Positions 34,611 to 48,451 of a stretch of DNA of 64,000 nucleotides are shown piece by piece (position 1 is the stretch's first letter; every line of letters starts with the position of its first letter). The DNA lies in contig NC_044008.1 of assembly GCF_900496995.4 (NCBI RefSeq), forward strand, positions 7,511,276-7,575,275, read 5' to 3'. The notes beneath the pieces are model-generated. The model had not been told where the DNA came from. It saw only the letters and a list, made by a program, of their open reading frames with translations, and searched no databases. Made by a program: the position numbers and the translations under genes. The stretch is from Aquila chrysaetos chrysaetos. Taxonomy: Eukaryota > Chordata > Aves > Accipitriformes > Accipitridae.

Positions 34611-37600
34611 ACTGTCACGATACTACAGTAATGGCAACTACATGAATAAAGCTCATGTTGTAGGAAAGACTACTAACAAAGAATTTATAACTAGCAAATC
34701 AAGGAAAAGAAATACAGGAGCGAAATGTTCAGAATTGCTAACTGTGTGTTTAAAGGTTTGGGAAAATGCCTAGAGCTGCAAGTAGGTGCCAGAGAAATTA
34801 ATTACGATAATAAAACTTCTGGGAAGAGGTGGAAATGCTGGAATGATCAAATCATGTGTAATTACGAGGAACATTTTCTGTCTTCTTGGTAACACAGAGC
34901 TGCAGGGAATATGTGTGTTGCCTCCAGAAATGTTAGGGGCTGGGATGTCATTCTTTCAGAAACAAAACAGACAAGAACTGAAAGGGGGGAAAAAAAAGGG
35001 AAGAAAAAGAAAATCAAAGCCAAACCAAACAAATGCCTCACAGGTCATGATACAGGAGCCAAACCTTTGAAAGGCAGCCAGGGGAAATTCCCTGAGAAGT
35101 TTCCCTCTGCTCAGGTAGGAATTCCTCACCCCTAACCTTTGTTTGGGATCAGCTGAATCATGTTATATGGTCTTATTTTTCACTCCAGCCATACACCTCC
35201 AGTCTGCACACACCCGAGTGGATTATCAGGACAAACAAGCCTCTACACTTCCTTTCTTTCCTCTGGCCCTCATGTTCATGGTTGGAGCTTCTTTTCCAAC
35301 ATAGTGGCCTCTACCCGAGCCACGCTGGTCTCAAAGGGCGGTGGGCAGAGCCCACAAGACCAGAAGTGCTTGCTGCAGCAGAAAGCCGTGCAATTGCTCC
35401 CTCACTGATATATTTAAAGGCAATATTTGACAAACTGCTGCTCACTGCAAAAAATTCTTCATAAAAACGCAGCCCTTATGGCAAGTTGGCAGCAGAATTA
35501 CCTAAACTCTCCTTATAGAAACTCCAGGTCACTGGTGACTGTTTAAGGCTGTGCTGTTTCAGGATTAATTAATTGCCTCTTGGGTTTCCCCTGGCTCTGC
35601 AAGGCTTTTCCTGGATTCACACACACTGCCAGCTGCTGCGCAGAAAACCAGTGAGGAAAGATAGGGCTGGGAGAGGAGATACAGATGGGCCCTGTCTAGC
35701 AAAGCTTTGGTTTTGTTGGCTTCTGAACATCATGATCTCTTCGTGCTGCAGCTCTTGTTGCGCTACAGGCCGTTGAAAAGAAAGAATAAAAAAACACATT
35801 GCAAGCCATGAAAATGAAAGGCTTTGATCTTGCTCTGCTGTTTGGGAGAAAGGCTGCAAACTCCACACTGCTGAAAGGCAGCATTAGCTGAGCTTCTCGG
35901 AAACTCACTCTTACAGGCTTCATCCGAACTACAAACTGGGTCCACAACTGCAGCTTGTGTTGACCCTTTAAAGGAAGCTTTGGTACACAGCAGTGGGATT
36001 CCCACACACACCAGTACAGAAGGTTTTCTTGATTCTTATCGCTTACAGAAATGGCATGTGATTCTTATTCCTTATAGAAATGGTATGCAATTCTCTACAG
36101 AATAATTGCTTTGGTGCATCACATGGCTTGTCTTCAACATGGCACCCAAAAGCCCTCACTCAGTGAGTGTTCAGCATCATCCCGGAGCACTCTCCCGGTG
36201 GATGCTCCCATCCCTTGGCAATATTTAAACACCTTTAAATCAGGCTGTCTGCCTCCTCATGCTACTTAGGATTCAGAGCGCTTTTTCTGGACGCTCTGCA
36301 GAAAGATCCCTGGAGATCCCATGGAAGAAAGGAAATCTTTACACTGTATTTTGTGTCTGTTGGCTCCGCAGTGATGCTATCATGTATCTCCTGGATTGCT
36401 GACATCTTGGCATTAATCCTCATTGGATTTCTTTGCCGGCTATATCCTGATGTCTCAGATATGGTTTATGCCTTTACTGACAAGTCCATCAATAGACAGT
36501 CCACCCCATTAAAAAAAGACTACCCCTCAGAGAACCCACCCGTTCTCAATATTTATAAGCAGGTTTGATCTAGAGATTCCCAAACCCAGTACTTTCAAAG
36601 AACACACCACGCAGGCAACTTCCATCTGTAAACTGCAAAAGCCACCAGGGTGGTATGACAATCTGATGTGCCATCCTACTGCACCCCTTCCCGATGGTTT
36701 ACTGGGATTAAGAGACCCTATCCCTTAACCACTGTGTAATTTCACCAGGGGTGTTATAAGTTTATTGCAGTCTTTTCCAGAGATGACAGCATTTCAGCAA
36801 GGGGATGCTGTGGAGCATCATATTCTAGTGGGGTTCTCACTCTGCATTGCACGAGTATCCAAATGCCCTTTCAGAAACACCTCCAGCAGTGTGTTTATTG
36901 CCTTTTTCTTTTTTCACTCCCCAAGTTAAAAAGCTATTGTTTGTCAGGCTCTTTTCTTCTTCACGTACTTTATATGATCAGCTCTCAATAAGTGCATCAT
37001 TTAAGCTTTAGGATGAAATCTGGAAATAGCACTCAGACCCCTGGAGAGTTCACTCCTACAAACTAAAGATGCTTTCAAACCATTCTGCCTGATTGCATCC
37101 CGATACCGAATGATTCAAGAGAGCAATCCTTATTCACTTCTGCCGCTCTTTTGGTGAGAACCATGGGGGCAGCAGGCTGTTTGGCTTTTTTTAATTTTGG
37201 TGCTTTTATCCCATTTTCCACCTCAGTCTGCACCTAATTCTCAGATATGTTAGCTCAAGCTAGGAAGTAACTAACTGCTCTGATTTCAAGTGAGATGGGG
37301 TTTACTCAGCTGCCTGCCTGCTTTGCTCAATTATTAATGTTGGAGCACTATTGATTTTACCTCCCTGAGCTTAGTGGCAAACAAGGGCTGAAAAATGGAA
37401 GTGGCAAGCAAAGAAACAAGGAGAAAACAGCATCTGCTTCTGACACAGTTCAGTCATCTGAAATCCAAGTGGCCCATGAATTACATTAACCTGTGAAAAG
37501 TCATTCCCACAGAAGTTATTTTTTCCTTCTCAAATTCCTCTAGTTACTTTCACTCAACATATTCCTCATTTCCCGGGTTCAAGGATGAGGTGTTTTTGGG

Positions 37601-40600
37601 GTAATGGCTTTGGGCAAGTGATACCTTTACATGGGCTGGCTGTAATCTAGGAAGCTCTTTGAGATTTGGTATGTAGATATCGCAGTGAAGTGCTTACAGG
37701 CAAAACAAGTTACAAAACTAAAATAATATATTAGCCCAGCTCTCACTCTCAGACACAATCTTCCCCCCTCAACCCCCAACTATATACTTTATTGGCTGCA
37801 GTCTCAGGCAGTCCAAAATCTTAGATGACTCCTTGCTTTCAAAGCATAAAGCAGAGAAAATGCCTCTTAAGAAGTTGACTGTCATAAGCTCTCCCCACCC
37901 CAACCCTAAACCTCTCCCTAGCCTACACATTCTACACAAAAATCCTCCAGGACCCTAAAGCACCCTCCAACATGGTCTCTCTGCTCTGGGACAAACTACT
38001 GCTGCCAAAACCCACCGTGTCCAGCTGGGACTCCAGCAGTGGCTGTGTTAGAGCCCAGCTTTGGCCTCGAGGAGGAACTACTGGGGGTTTTAAAGAGATT
38101 TGTACTAACTCCTCACTCAGACCACAGCCTATAAACAGAGTGGGTGGTTTCAGAGGGAAAGTTATCAGGTCAAGGAAAAAATCTTTGCAGAAGTCAGAAC
38201 TGGCCATGTATAGATCAATAGTATTTTACCGGGATATCGGGGAGAGCCCAGATCCTATAGCGATGCACTGTAGAAAAAATTGCAAGTAGAAGCAACCCCT
38301 CAAATGGAAACCCTGTTGGGAACCATGCCAGGTCTTAGTGACAGTTAACCCTGGGCTTGATTCAGATTTTGTCATGGGTCCTTTTTCTGGGGAAGAATCG
38401 GCTAAACCAAAGCAATGAGACCTGGATAGGAACTCTGTCCTTCAAGCCCTACTCTGACATCACAATGGTAATAAATGCATAAGGTAAAAAAAAATACTTA
38501 ACTATTAGTCAAACTAATACTTAAATGAGTATCCAAACCCTTCAGTGAGAGCAGGTCCCTAAAATTCATTACATTTCCTTCCCCTTTCAGTGCCTCTTGC
38601 GTAAATAATTCCCTTTTAATAGACAGAAGCTATGATGTAATGCAACCAAACGTAAGCCTGACTTCTTTCTCTGCAGTGCACAGAGTTGAGGACAGGTACC
38701 CCTTCTGCTTTGTACCCTCTAACCCAATGGCCAGCCAGAAGAATCAGGCAGCCAGGGAGAAAGAAAAGAGATTAAAAGAGATGGCTGCAAGTGAAACAAT
38801 GAGCACCATAGGAATGACTGCAAAGAAGCTGCCTGGGGTCCTGTTTGGGTCTGCATCATGACCTGTGCAACTCTGTTCACCTCAAGGGAGCTTAGCAAAC
38901 AGAAGTAACCACATGTGTTTACTTCCTGTACACTATATTCTCCAATAATCTACCCAAAGAAAACAATACTTCTTTAGACAAGAAAGCAAGGGAACAAGTA
39001 AGTGAAGAAAAAATAAAACATGTATAAAGCAAGCATCAGCTTTGAGGCTACAATGTATGGGTTAACAAGATCTTTTAATTGGTTGTTTCTCTGTCCTCAC
39101 AGAACTCAGTATGTCTAGAAACACATTTTTTTATAGCTGGCTTTCTATAACATCAGCTTGTTCTCATCTCTGTAACTAGTTTATTGCAGCTATGATAATA
39201 ATTGATCAACTTGTAAACCTGATTATAAAGTCTGCTCCCTCATCTGCTTTGTTCCTTGGCTGACTCTTGCTTTTGAAAGCAGCAAGGATTTACAGTGGTG
39301 GCTGTCGTCGGCATCCATCCCCTCCCGGGCTTGCCATTAACACTGCCTGGTTTGGGAAGCGCAGTCTGGCTCCTGTGGAGTGGCTGAGGATGTCTGGTTA
39401 CAGAGCCTCCAGCCATTAACCCCACCTAGATCTGATTCTAGCTGAAAAGAGAATATCAAAGTTGCGGAGGGAGTCAGAAAGGCTGGCAGAAGGGCCTCTG
39501 TCTTGTATTCTAGCATCCCGCGGTCCTCACGGGTCGCACTTGTGAGATACCGAACTGCACAGAAGTGGATGCCCTTCAAACAGCCCTCTGGATTTCATAG
39601 TTACGATGCTGTCTAGGGCACGTGAAGGCAAAGAGAGACAATGCATTAAGTATGAGATATCTGAGAGGGATCACTTGCTATTGGGGACATCCGCAGGCTA
39701 TCCCTTGAGAAATCCAGTCTGAATCACCCCCAGCAGAGTTGACAGGCAGAAACAGGATTCAACAAAGGGTTTGACATCTGGATATCAGTCTGCATCTCAT
39801 CAGGAAGCTGGACCTCATTTCTGCATGCACTGATGTCTCTCCCTTTAATACCCAGGTACATCCTTTTGCGGAGAAAACAGATGGTTACTGTGCTGCCTGG
39901 CTGTGCCGTGAGGAGCTTAAGTGTTGCCAAAGCCATTTTTTATCTCATTGGAAATGCTGAAACGGGTTGGGAATTCCAGATTATGAGGACTGAGAAATGA
40001 TGTTTTCTCAGTGAAGAGAGCACCGGGACAAGAAAGGAGTGCTTTGCCATTTCTCTGCAGCACTGTGCTTCAGCCCTCAGTGGGGAAACCATGGAGTCGG
40101 GTAGCTCAGGAGCCAAGTCCTGTGCTCAGGGATGAAAGGGAAAACCCACCTGAAAGCCCCATGCCAGCTGCAGCCTGGCTGTGTGGCTGGACCTGTCACA
40201 CAAGACAAAGAGAGGAAGATATTTGTTCCATGACACAGTGTAGAGTCTCATGTGCCAAGACAAATGAGCTCATCCATGCCATGCCACGCGGGTCTGCACA
40301 GCTCAAGTTGGGAAGCACTATTACAGCCACGTTGTCATACACGAACCCTAAATTAAGACAATTTATTTCTACATGGGGGGAATTCACCATGCACTCATGT
40401 ACCTAAGAGAGGTGAGCTAGATGCCCAATGTCAACTGGCCTTGCAAGTAACAGGTGCTTTAATTTAATTACCAGTGCTTGAAAACCCAAATCAAAGTCTC
40501 TGTGGATGAAAAACATGGCAACTGACTGACATAAAAACCCTTAACTTTCCAAGCCAAGATGTCCCTTTAGAGCTGAAACAAGTATAGAAATCATTGCCAT

Positions 40601-41908
40601 GATAACTAGATTAATCTTTCTTCTCGAGGACGTGAGGTATCCAACTAAGCAAGACTAGTAGCAATAATTCCTTGACTTAAATAAAATAAGTGTATGCATT
40701 AAGTGTATTTCAGCAAAATACACTGATTTTTATTCATACCACTAGTGGTAATAATAACAGTTAACAGATCAGAAGCATTGTTTCATGTCCTAAGGAGCTT
40801 TACAAGCACTAAGGAATTAAGGATTTGCTAATAAAGAGTGGTGAATAAACAAAAATCACAGAAGGATTTTAAGAAGTTTGAATAAGCTACAGAAATCAAT
40901 GGAAGATAAGTGAGAACCCAGAGAAATCTGGTTTATATTCAAAATCCCTAAAAACAATAATGTAACATGGTCTGGGTGAGATGAGGTCAGTGTGTCTCTT
41001 TCCAGAGCTGAACAGACGTGCCCACAACACAGAACCCACTACAACAGAGGTCCTTTTCTCAGGAAATTTGGGACAGATATAGATGGTAATTCTGGCAAAG
41101 GCACATCATGCCAAGCAGCAGATCCCAAAGACAAGGATAAAACCAGGATGAGAGAAAACTGCAAGAAGATGGTCAGAACATAAATATCCAGGTATATTAG
41201 CCTAACATCTTTCTCCAGTTCTACTTTTATGGAGATACTTGAAATCATAATAAATAAATAAAACCCTGCTGCATCAGAAGGAGAAATCTGTGATCAAAGA
41301 GTTCTTTCTTTGGTGCCATTAAAATTAAGGCATTAGATTTACACTTGTACTGAAGCACATAAGCAGCTATTTAACCAGCTCTGGGCCTTTTATTTTTCAG
41401 CTGTTGGCAATGTTCGAGCCTAAGCCCCTGCCCAGGCTTTGCTCACTAGCAGCACTATCTTTGATTCAAGCATCAGTGCATTTTAGTGTTGTATCTTAAG
41501 GCTCAAACCTGCAAAACACCAACTTCACATAAGAAGTGCTGAGCGCCCTCAGCTGTCTGAAAAGCAGTTTGTTTTCTGCCAAAATTTCAAGGCTGTGTTT
41601 ACGACCTTGAATAGCCTCGGAAAAATTCTCTCCTCTTCTTTTTCTTGCAAACCAAATTCTTCCCAGTATTCACCACTGTGACAGTGCAATGGCAGGCTCT
41701 GGATTTCTGGCCTGTTTTGCAGAGGGTGAGTGCTGCATGTTTGCCACCAAGCAGGGCAGATTAACCCCGTTGTGCCCGGGAGGCAGAGCAGAAGTGCTGA
41801 GCGGCCGATGCTGGCATTCCTCTGGAATCTAGGCATCACTGAGAGCTGGGGTACCTCTCTGTGGTCTGCAGGGCAGATGTCCATCGAACGCATCTCACTC
41901 TAAGTCCC
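34611..41908. other. Intergenic DNA between MIR remnant and LTR
   Basis: No exon could be supported. It contains an imperfect 29-base tandem duplication at 36031-36088 and several AT-rich stretches. An open frame at 38640-38861 follows a good acceptor-like sequence (TTCTTTCTCTGCAG ending at 38675) but has no family resemblance. Confidence 0.5.
36031..36088. repeat. Imperfect 29-base tandem duplication
   Basis: Copies at 36031-36059 and 36060-36088 share 24 of 29 bases; both start GATTCTTAT and contain AGAAATGG. Confidence 0.9.
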
Positions 41909-42502
41909 TGTCGTGGTTTAACCCCAGCCGGCAACTCAGCCCCACACAGCCGCTCACTCACTCCCCCCTCAGTGGGATGGGGGAGAGAATCTGAAGAGTA
42001 AAAGTGAGAAAACTCCCGAGTTGAGATAAAGACAGTTTAATAGGTAAAGCAAAAGCTGTGCACAAGCAAAGCAAAACAAGGAGTTCAGTCACTGCTTCCC
42101 ATGGGCAGGCAGGTGTTCAGCCATCTCCAGGACAGCAGGGCTCCATCACGCCTAATGGTGACTTGGGAAGACAAACGGCATCTCTCTGAACGTCCCCCCT
42201 TCCTCCTTCTTCCCCCAGTTTTGTATGCTGAGCATGATGTCCTATGGTCTGGAATGTCCCTTGGGTCAGTTGGGGTCAGCTGTCCCGGCTGTGTCCCCTC
42301 CCAACTCCTTGTGCCCCCCCCAGCCTCCTCGCTGGTGGGGTGAGGGGAGAAGCAGAAAAGCCCTTGGCTCTGGGTAAGCACTGCTCAGCAGTAACGAACA
42401 CATCCCTGTGTTATCAATGCTGTTTCCAGCACAAACCCAAAACATAGCCTCATACCAGCTACTGTGAAGAAAATTAACTCTACCCCAGCCAAAACCAGCA
42501 CA
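41909..42502 (-). mobile_element. Solo LTR of an avian endogenous retrovirus
   Basis: This block of about 594 bases opens with TGTCGTGGTTTAACCCC and closes with AACCAGCACA on the plus strand. It is a sequence I know as very frequent in bird genomes. On the minus strand it reads TGTGCTGG ... CCACGACA, with the expected TG...CA ends and a TTAAACTGTCTTTATC block that looks like R/U5, so minus is the likely orientation. No gag, pol or env remnant lies beside it, so it is a solo LTR. No clear target-site duplication was found at its edges. The open frames within it are not genes. Confidence 0.8.
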
Positions 42503-42640
42503 TGATAACATCCTTGCTTGATCCCACAAGTTCTCTCTGCCTTGGGATTCAAGTTTCTCAAACACACTGTAGTTTCATGCAGAGTTTATGCCTCCATAAA
42601 CCAACACAGCTGCTGAAAGAATCAGCCCTTCTTCCTCTCT

Positions 42641-43115
42641 ATCATAGAATCATAGAAGGGTTCGGGTTGGAAGGGACATTTAAAGATCATCTGGTTCCAA
42701 GCCCCCTGCCATGGGCAGGGCACCTTCTGCTAGACCAGGTTGCTCAAAGCCCCATCCAACCTGGCCTTGAACACTTCCAGGGATTTGGCATCCACAACCT
42801 CTGGGCAACCTGTGCCAGTGCCTCACCACCTCCGTCATAAAGAATTTCTTCCTTATGTCCAATGTAAACCTATAGTCTTTCAGTTTAAAACTGTTGCCCT
42901 TTGTCCTGTCACTACAGGCCCTGGTAAAAAGTCTCTCTCTGTCTTTCTTATAAGCTCCCTTTAATTATTGAAATGCTGCTATAAGGTCTTCCTGGTGCCT
43001 CCTCTTCTCCAGGCTGAACAACCCCAACTCTCTCAGCCTGTCTTCACAGGAGGGGCATTGCAGCCTTCTGATAATTTTCATGGCCGCCCTCTGGACCCAC
43101 TCCAACAGGTCCAAA
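42641..43115 (-). mobile_element. CR1 LINE 3' end, minus strand
   Basis: It begins with ATAGAATCATAGAA, followed by GGTTGGAAGGGACATTTAAAG and the word order of a CR1 3' UTR in reverse: a GCTAGACCAGGTTGC block, CCAACCTGGCCTTGAACACT, TTCCAGGGAT, GGGCAACCTGTGCCAGTG, AGAATTTCTTCCTTATGTCC, CCTTTGTCCTGTC, CTTCTCCAGGCTGAACAACC and CCCTCTGGACCCACTCCAAC. The copy is 5'-truncated within the region just upstream of the 3' UTR. It lies 138 bases from the LTR and in the same orientation. Confidence 0.93.
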
Positions 43116-43477
43116 AGCCACTTCTTCACAGTCTTCTACCAAAGTTGTGCAAGCATTTGGTGAGCCAGCACAAGGGAAAGCGATTTAGGTAAAAATTGAT
43201 CCAGGTTAAAATCTCTGGTCTGGCTCACTCTGATCTGGCTGGCTGTATGTCTCCACCTGCACTTTCAAAAGCAGTGTGGTCTTATACAGGCTTAAACGCT
43301 ATATAAACTCTGCACTCCAAGCCTCCTTGCAACACGTGCATTCCCAGGTATGCTGGGGTATTCCTACAGTCATCACAGAGATAAGCCAAGGCTGCAACAC
43401 GAGAAGGTCCCCTAAGTGATCAGAGCAATACTACAATTTGTGAGATGTGCTTGCAAGCTTCATTTCCACTCAGTAGC

Positions 43478-43531
43478 AGCAAGATGAGGATATGGTCCCA
43501 TCTCAAGAGCAAGATGATGATATGGTCCCAT
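43478..43531. repeat. Direct duplication, period 30
   Basis: The 24-base copies at 43478-43501 and 43508-43531 differ at one base; both contain GATATGGTCCCAT. Confidence 0.95.
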
Positions 43532-46500
43532 GCCTTCTGGAGTACTGTTGAGGGTTCATGGCTTCTAGAGCCAGAAGATGCCCCAGAAAAAAAACCCAGC
43601 TAGCTCCTACCATGGCTGTGATCTGGGGTCTCTCATCTCTCATTGGGGAACTCTGTACTGTCACAACCTCCATAATGTTGCTGTAATTATTCTCTTAGTG
43701 GTTTGTAACAGCTGACATGGTCTTTGCTGCATTCTATCAAAAATGCCAGTGCAGCTCAATTCACTACAATAGCAGTATTTCCCTCCTCCAGATTCTGTAA
43801 AAAGGGAAATAGTGATGAGTGCACTTACACAACCCACCAGAAGTGGTATTTCCCACACTTAGTAGGAAAGCAGCTTGTGGAGTCAAAGAGCCCTTCAACC
43901 AAAAATCACAGGAAGACATTTAAGGTACAAACAAAATAAGGGGCATGTATGGCTAAAAATATTAGAAGGGGATTTTCAAAAGGATTTAAGTGGTAAAATT
44001 CGTGAAGAATCCATTTGCCTCCAGGCTTTAGTTGAGAGTCATGCCTTTTAAAAGAATGTTATGCTTCCACCCAAACATTTTTGGTTTGGCCATTCCTTTG
44101 CAGCCAGGAAGCAATGTTTCCTTTATGTTATAATGCATATGGGAGCCTGGCTTATCTCTCCCCATGGTCCATATGGTGGTACGGAGCTGCAGACCGTTCT
44201 CTTTTAATGATGAACAAGGGTGCATTTCAGGATAAAGAAAACAGTATTATCTGTGAGAGATTTTTGCCACAGTACTTTCAGAATAGAGGCTTCCTCAGTC
44301 CCATTCTGGCATAATTTCCTCTTGCAGCTTTATAGAAGCACTGCAGAGCTCCCCTACATGGAATCATTGAGGAGTCACTTCTTCAAAGGGGAGCATGCTG
44401 TGCTGGACAGACCACTGCTCTCTCTCAACAAGGTGCACTGCCATTGACTTCTCCATCTGACCTGGAATCCCCATGTTTCATTCTCCTTTCTGCATGGCTC
44501 TCCAATTCCTTCTCAATAATTCCCTAAAATAGTCCCACTTTTACTTTTGACCATCCTTAGGCAAAAGTAAATCTCCCTCCCCCGCCTCCTAGCCCTGGGT
44601 CACGTTTGCCCGTTGATCTGCCTGTGTTTCCTTGCATGGCTGTACTTGGCAGCAGTGCCACATTCCAAGGGCTTCAGACATTTTCTCAGTCTGCTGCCTT
44701 CTTGGTCCAAATTTCACACTCAGAACGAGCAAAAGAAAAGGGCAAAGATGCCTGTGTTTTTATACACTTGTGGTATTCTGGAGCTCCTGACCTGTTCAAC
44801 AGACAATGATCTGGAAAGAGAACTGGTGCCATCTATTGGAAAGAGAAAACAATGACAGTCGTCAATTTGGCTTTCAGCTATTCTGCTCATTTATCCATTT
44901 TATTTTTTTCTCTCCCTTTATCATCAAGGGTGTAAGGACAGAAGAAGCAGCACCTGCTGCATGGCAGCAGTTGAGTGAAATGTGCTGCTCCCTGAGTGGA
45001 CACCAGTATCTGTTGAGTGGTCAAGAAAGGAGAAGACAGCCCGAACAAGGATCCTATAGTACTGTCAATGGCAGTTATTCCACAGTCATGAGTTGGTTCA
45101 TGTCTTCTGAACTGCCAGAGACAGAACCACGAAACCACCAGACTGGTGGTTAACATTTCACTCTCCTTCTCAGCAAAAAGTCTAAAGCATCCTACTGACA
45201 GGCAGAAAATTACTTTGTCATCAGGGGTCCTAACACAGGGCTATGTACCTAGAGAAAATAGCATGGAGTACTTTTCTTGGTTGCTGCTCTTGCTAGAGTC
45301 AGAATAAGTGGGGACTTTTTTGCCAATTTGACTCCAATCACCAAATTTATTAGAAAAAAAAGATTACAGATAATATTTTTGGCTGGTGACAGAATGAGTT
45401 TGTTTCAAGAAAGAAATCAGAGCTGATAGTGAGGAATTCCAGCAATTCGGCACAATCAAACTGCAACTCATTTGAGGATGGAAAAAGCTGAAAAGAAAAA
45501 GCGTTACATACAAATTTCTCTACATACGAGCAAGCTCCAAATTAGATCATCTAAGAGCTGTGTGAGAGGTACTATTTTTACTTTTCTATGTCATTGCACA
45601 GAGATGTTATATAATTGCAGTTGTAAAAGAAGTTATCGATTCAGCTGTATGTGGGAGGGAAAGTGGTACATGACACACTGTATTAAACGGCACGGAATGG
45701 GCCAAAAGCAATTAGTTAGATACATTCTTTGGCACTACCTTTGCTTCACATATCCTGCCCACAACAGGGTTATCAGACTAAAACCATGATCTTGGGTCAC
45801 TTTTTTCTACTATTTTATTTCTGTCATCTTTTGGCTTCCTGGACTTTGCATTTGATGATTCTCCCTTTGAAGGTAATAACAGTTATTAATAGAAATAGGT
45901 TCATTATTGGACTGATAATCAAAAATCCATGGTGAACTCAGATTGAACATACCATCTGTTAATGGCAGATAAACATTCAGATCATACATGTGACTTTCAT
46001 GCTCTTTGTAGTTGTCTTACTGTAGATGATAATCTAAGGCCTGACACTGTTTAATGTAATTTTACCAGCTGGCTCTGAGCCCTCTCCAGGCCATGTTAGC
46101 ATTTAACTGTCAGAAGAAATGAAAGCATTTCATTATCTTACTTCTCTCTAGGTTATGGTGACATTCATCACACAGTGCTGCTGACTGCAGAAGTTGGATG
46201 CACTTCGTAACATCCCCTCTCCCCCACTTAGTCTGCTCAAAGCCTGAAAGAACATATCTTTTACGGTGTTTTCAAATTACCTGTCACTTGGAAATTAAGC
46301 TTAATCAGCAAATCTGAAGTCACAGCAAACACTCCAGCATTTGCATTGGCAAGAAGCCCAGGTATTAATCAAGGGTAGTAGTCCTTCCACAGACCTGTGG
46401 ATACCTCTGTGGACAGAATAAAGCAAAGCTCCTTTAGGAACCTGAGCTGCTCAGAGGAAGCAATCCAGACTGGTGTCGTGTATATTCATAGTGTCCTGAG

Positions 46501-48393
46501 AGAGAAGTCAGTCTTTGGGCTACGTCTGTACAGTATCTATGGGATCCTGGCCAAAATCAGGAGTTTCCAGCAGCTACCACAGCATCAGTCAGAAGCAAGG
46601 CAACGCTGAGACTAGAAAGACAGGAAGAGCAGAGCCAACATAAGAGAGTCAGAGGCAGCATGAATTCCACATAATATAAGACAGATAGACAGATGGATAA
46701 AACATAAGCCCTATGTGTATACACGTAGAGATATACATAGAGAGATGTTCTTTGCATCAAAGCTTTCTGAAGTTCAAGCCTTTGTCCCAGCTTTGTTTGA
46801 TTCCCAGGGTTCAGCTCCTGGACAACTGCAAAAACAGTATCCAAGCTGTTGGCACAGGGCAATGTGAAGATAATTCAGCACTGCCCTCCATCATTTCAGA
46901 CTAAGCTAAGCTGCATTATCTCCCATTTGCTAGGGAGTAAGGGTGTACACAAAGACTGTTTCCATGGCTCAGCTGCCTCAAGGGAATTTCTTAAGTAACT
47001 TGACTGAATCTGAGCCCTCAGACCCAGAGCTGACCGAAGTCTATTTTCACAAACGTATGTTATGGAACAGCTTGGGGAAAGCTAGACACTTTTACGCTCT
47101 TACCTCCAAATATTTACAATCTGTGCAGTACTGCATAGATAGAGGAGCTACTCATAACTCAGCCCAGCAGCTCAGACCACTCACCAGGAGTTAGAACAGA
47201 AGTCTCCTTCCTTCACAGACCCAACACACTCTGCTCCTGCATGTTACCCACGACCTGCAGAATGGACAAAACAAATTCATCACTTGAGAGACTGTGCTGA
47301 AAAAAAGATCTGAATAAAATAGGGGGGCCCAAACAATTGTTTTCTCCACTGTATTACCACAATGCTGTTGTGTAACAAGAGTTTTATGCAAACACTTTAA
47401 TGTTCCTTAGATAGAAGCAATTTTTCCTTTTATGTAAAAAATTTGAATTGTCTCATTTTTTTATTTTTCACAGGGCCTCTTTGGTTATTTCTCTTCCTTC
47501 CCTGTCTACAAGGACTTTAATTTTTCTTTGGCTTTTAAAAAGCAAAATATTTCATTCCAATTAGAATCAGATACATCAGTTGTAGTTCCAAGCAACCCCC
47601 CTGCATTCTACAACTGTAAGCAAGGACCGTTCTTGCATTTGGATCTCTTCAAAGCATTGCGAGATACATAGATCTTATTGGCAGTGAAGCACACATCGAA
47701 ATGCTAAACTGCTCCCCCAAAACTTGGATGTTTGCTGTCTAAATAAGATCTGTTCCCCAAAATTAATTCTGAGTACTAAAAACAGATCTGGGTGTTAAGG
47801 GAGAAGCCGGTGCCCGAACATTCACAAACCATTCAAGGAGCTACACACACACCACCTGAGACTTTAACTGCTAGGACTGGAGTCCCTTCACAGTGGGCAG
47901 CTCCAGTGAGCCGATGGGTGCCCCTTCCAACACCTCACACACACGTGCTCACCCTCGGGTGTCTCCTCTTCCCTCAGGCTCAACTCTAGCTTTCCTGAAG
48001 AAGAGTCTCTGACACGACATACATCAGACAAATTCATTGAGCGGTACAGCAGTATAGGACAGCTCGAGCTGGGTGCGTCTGGAGAGGGATCCTGAACAAA
48101 GACATCTCTGGGCAATTATACCCTTACAATCTAAGTTCCCCTCCCCTCATGCAACGGTTCAGTCCAATGGTAATATTTGGGTCTGGGGTCTTCTTGTTCC
48201 TCATTGGATCCTTTTTCTGTCTCCAGGCAGGCTGTTCCTTTCCTTATCTCGAGGATGCAGCTTCTGCCGACAGATGTGGTTATCTTACTTTTCACAGGAT
48301 GCACCCGTCTCGGGGCCTCCTTTCATGTAACTGAGTATAAAGTCAGTGTAAGTTCACTGCTTGTGGCCTAAGGCTTTAGCAAATCTATTAATG

Positions 48394-48451
48394 CTATACA
48401 ATGGATTTTGTTTGAGCTAGGAGGTGACTATACAATGGATTCCGTTTAAGC
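48394..48451. repeat. Direct duplication, period 34
   Basis: The 24-base copies at 48394-48417 and 48428-48451 differ at three bases; both begin CTATACAATGGATT. Confidence 0.9.

Noticed and set aside
36353..36568. 71-codon frame with a hydrophobic stretch that could be a membrane segment
   Set aside because: A single short frame without homologues I recognise, without conserved splice sites; hydrophobic stretches occur by chance in AT-rich DNA.
42085..42565. Open frames inside the LTR
   Set aside because: They fall in LTR noncoding sequence, with frames open on both strands.
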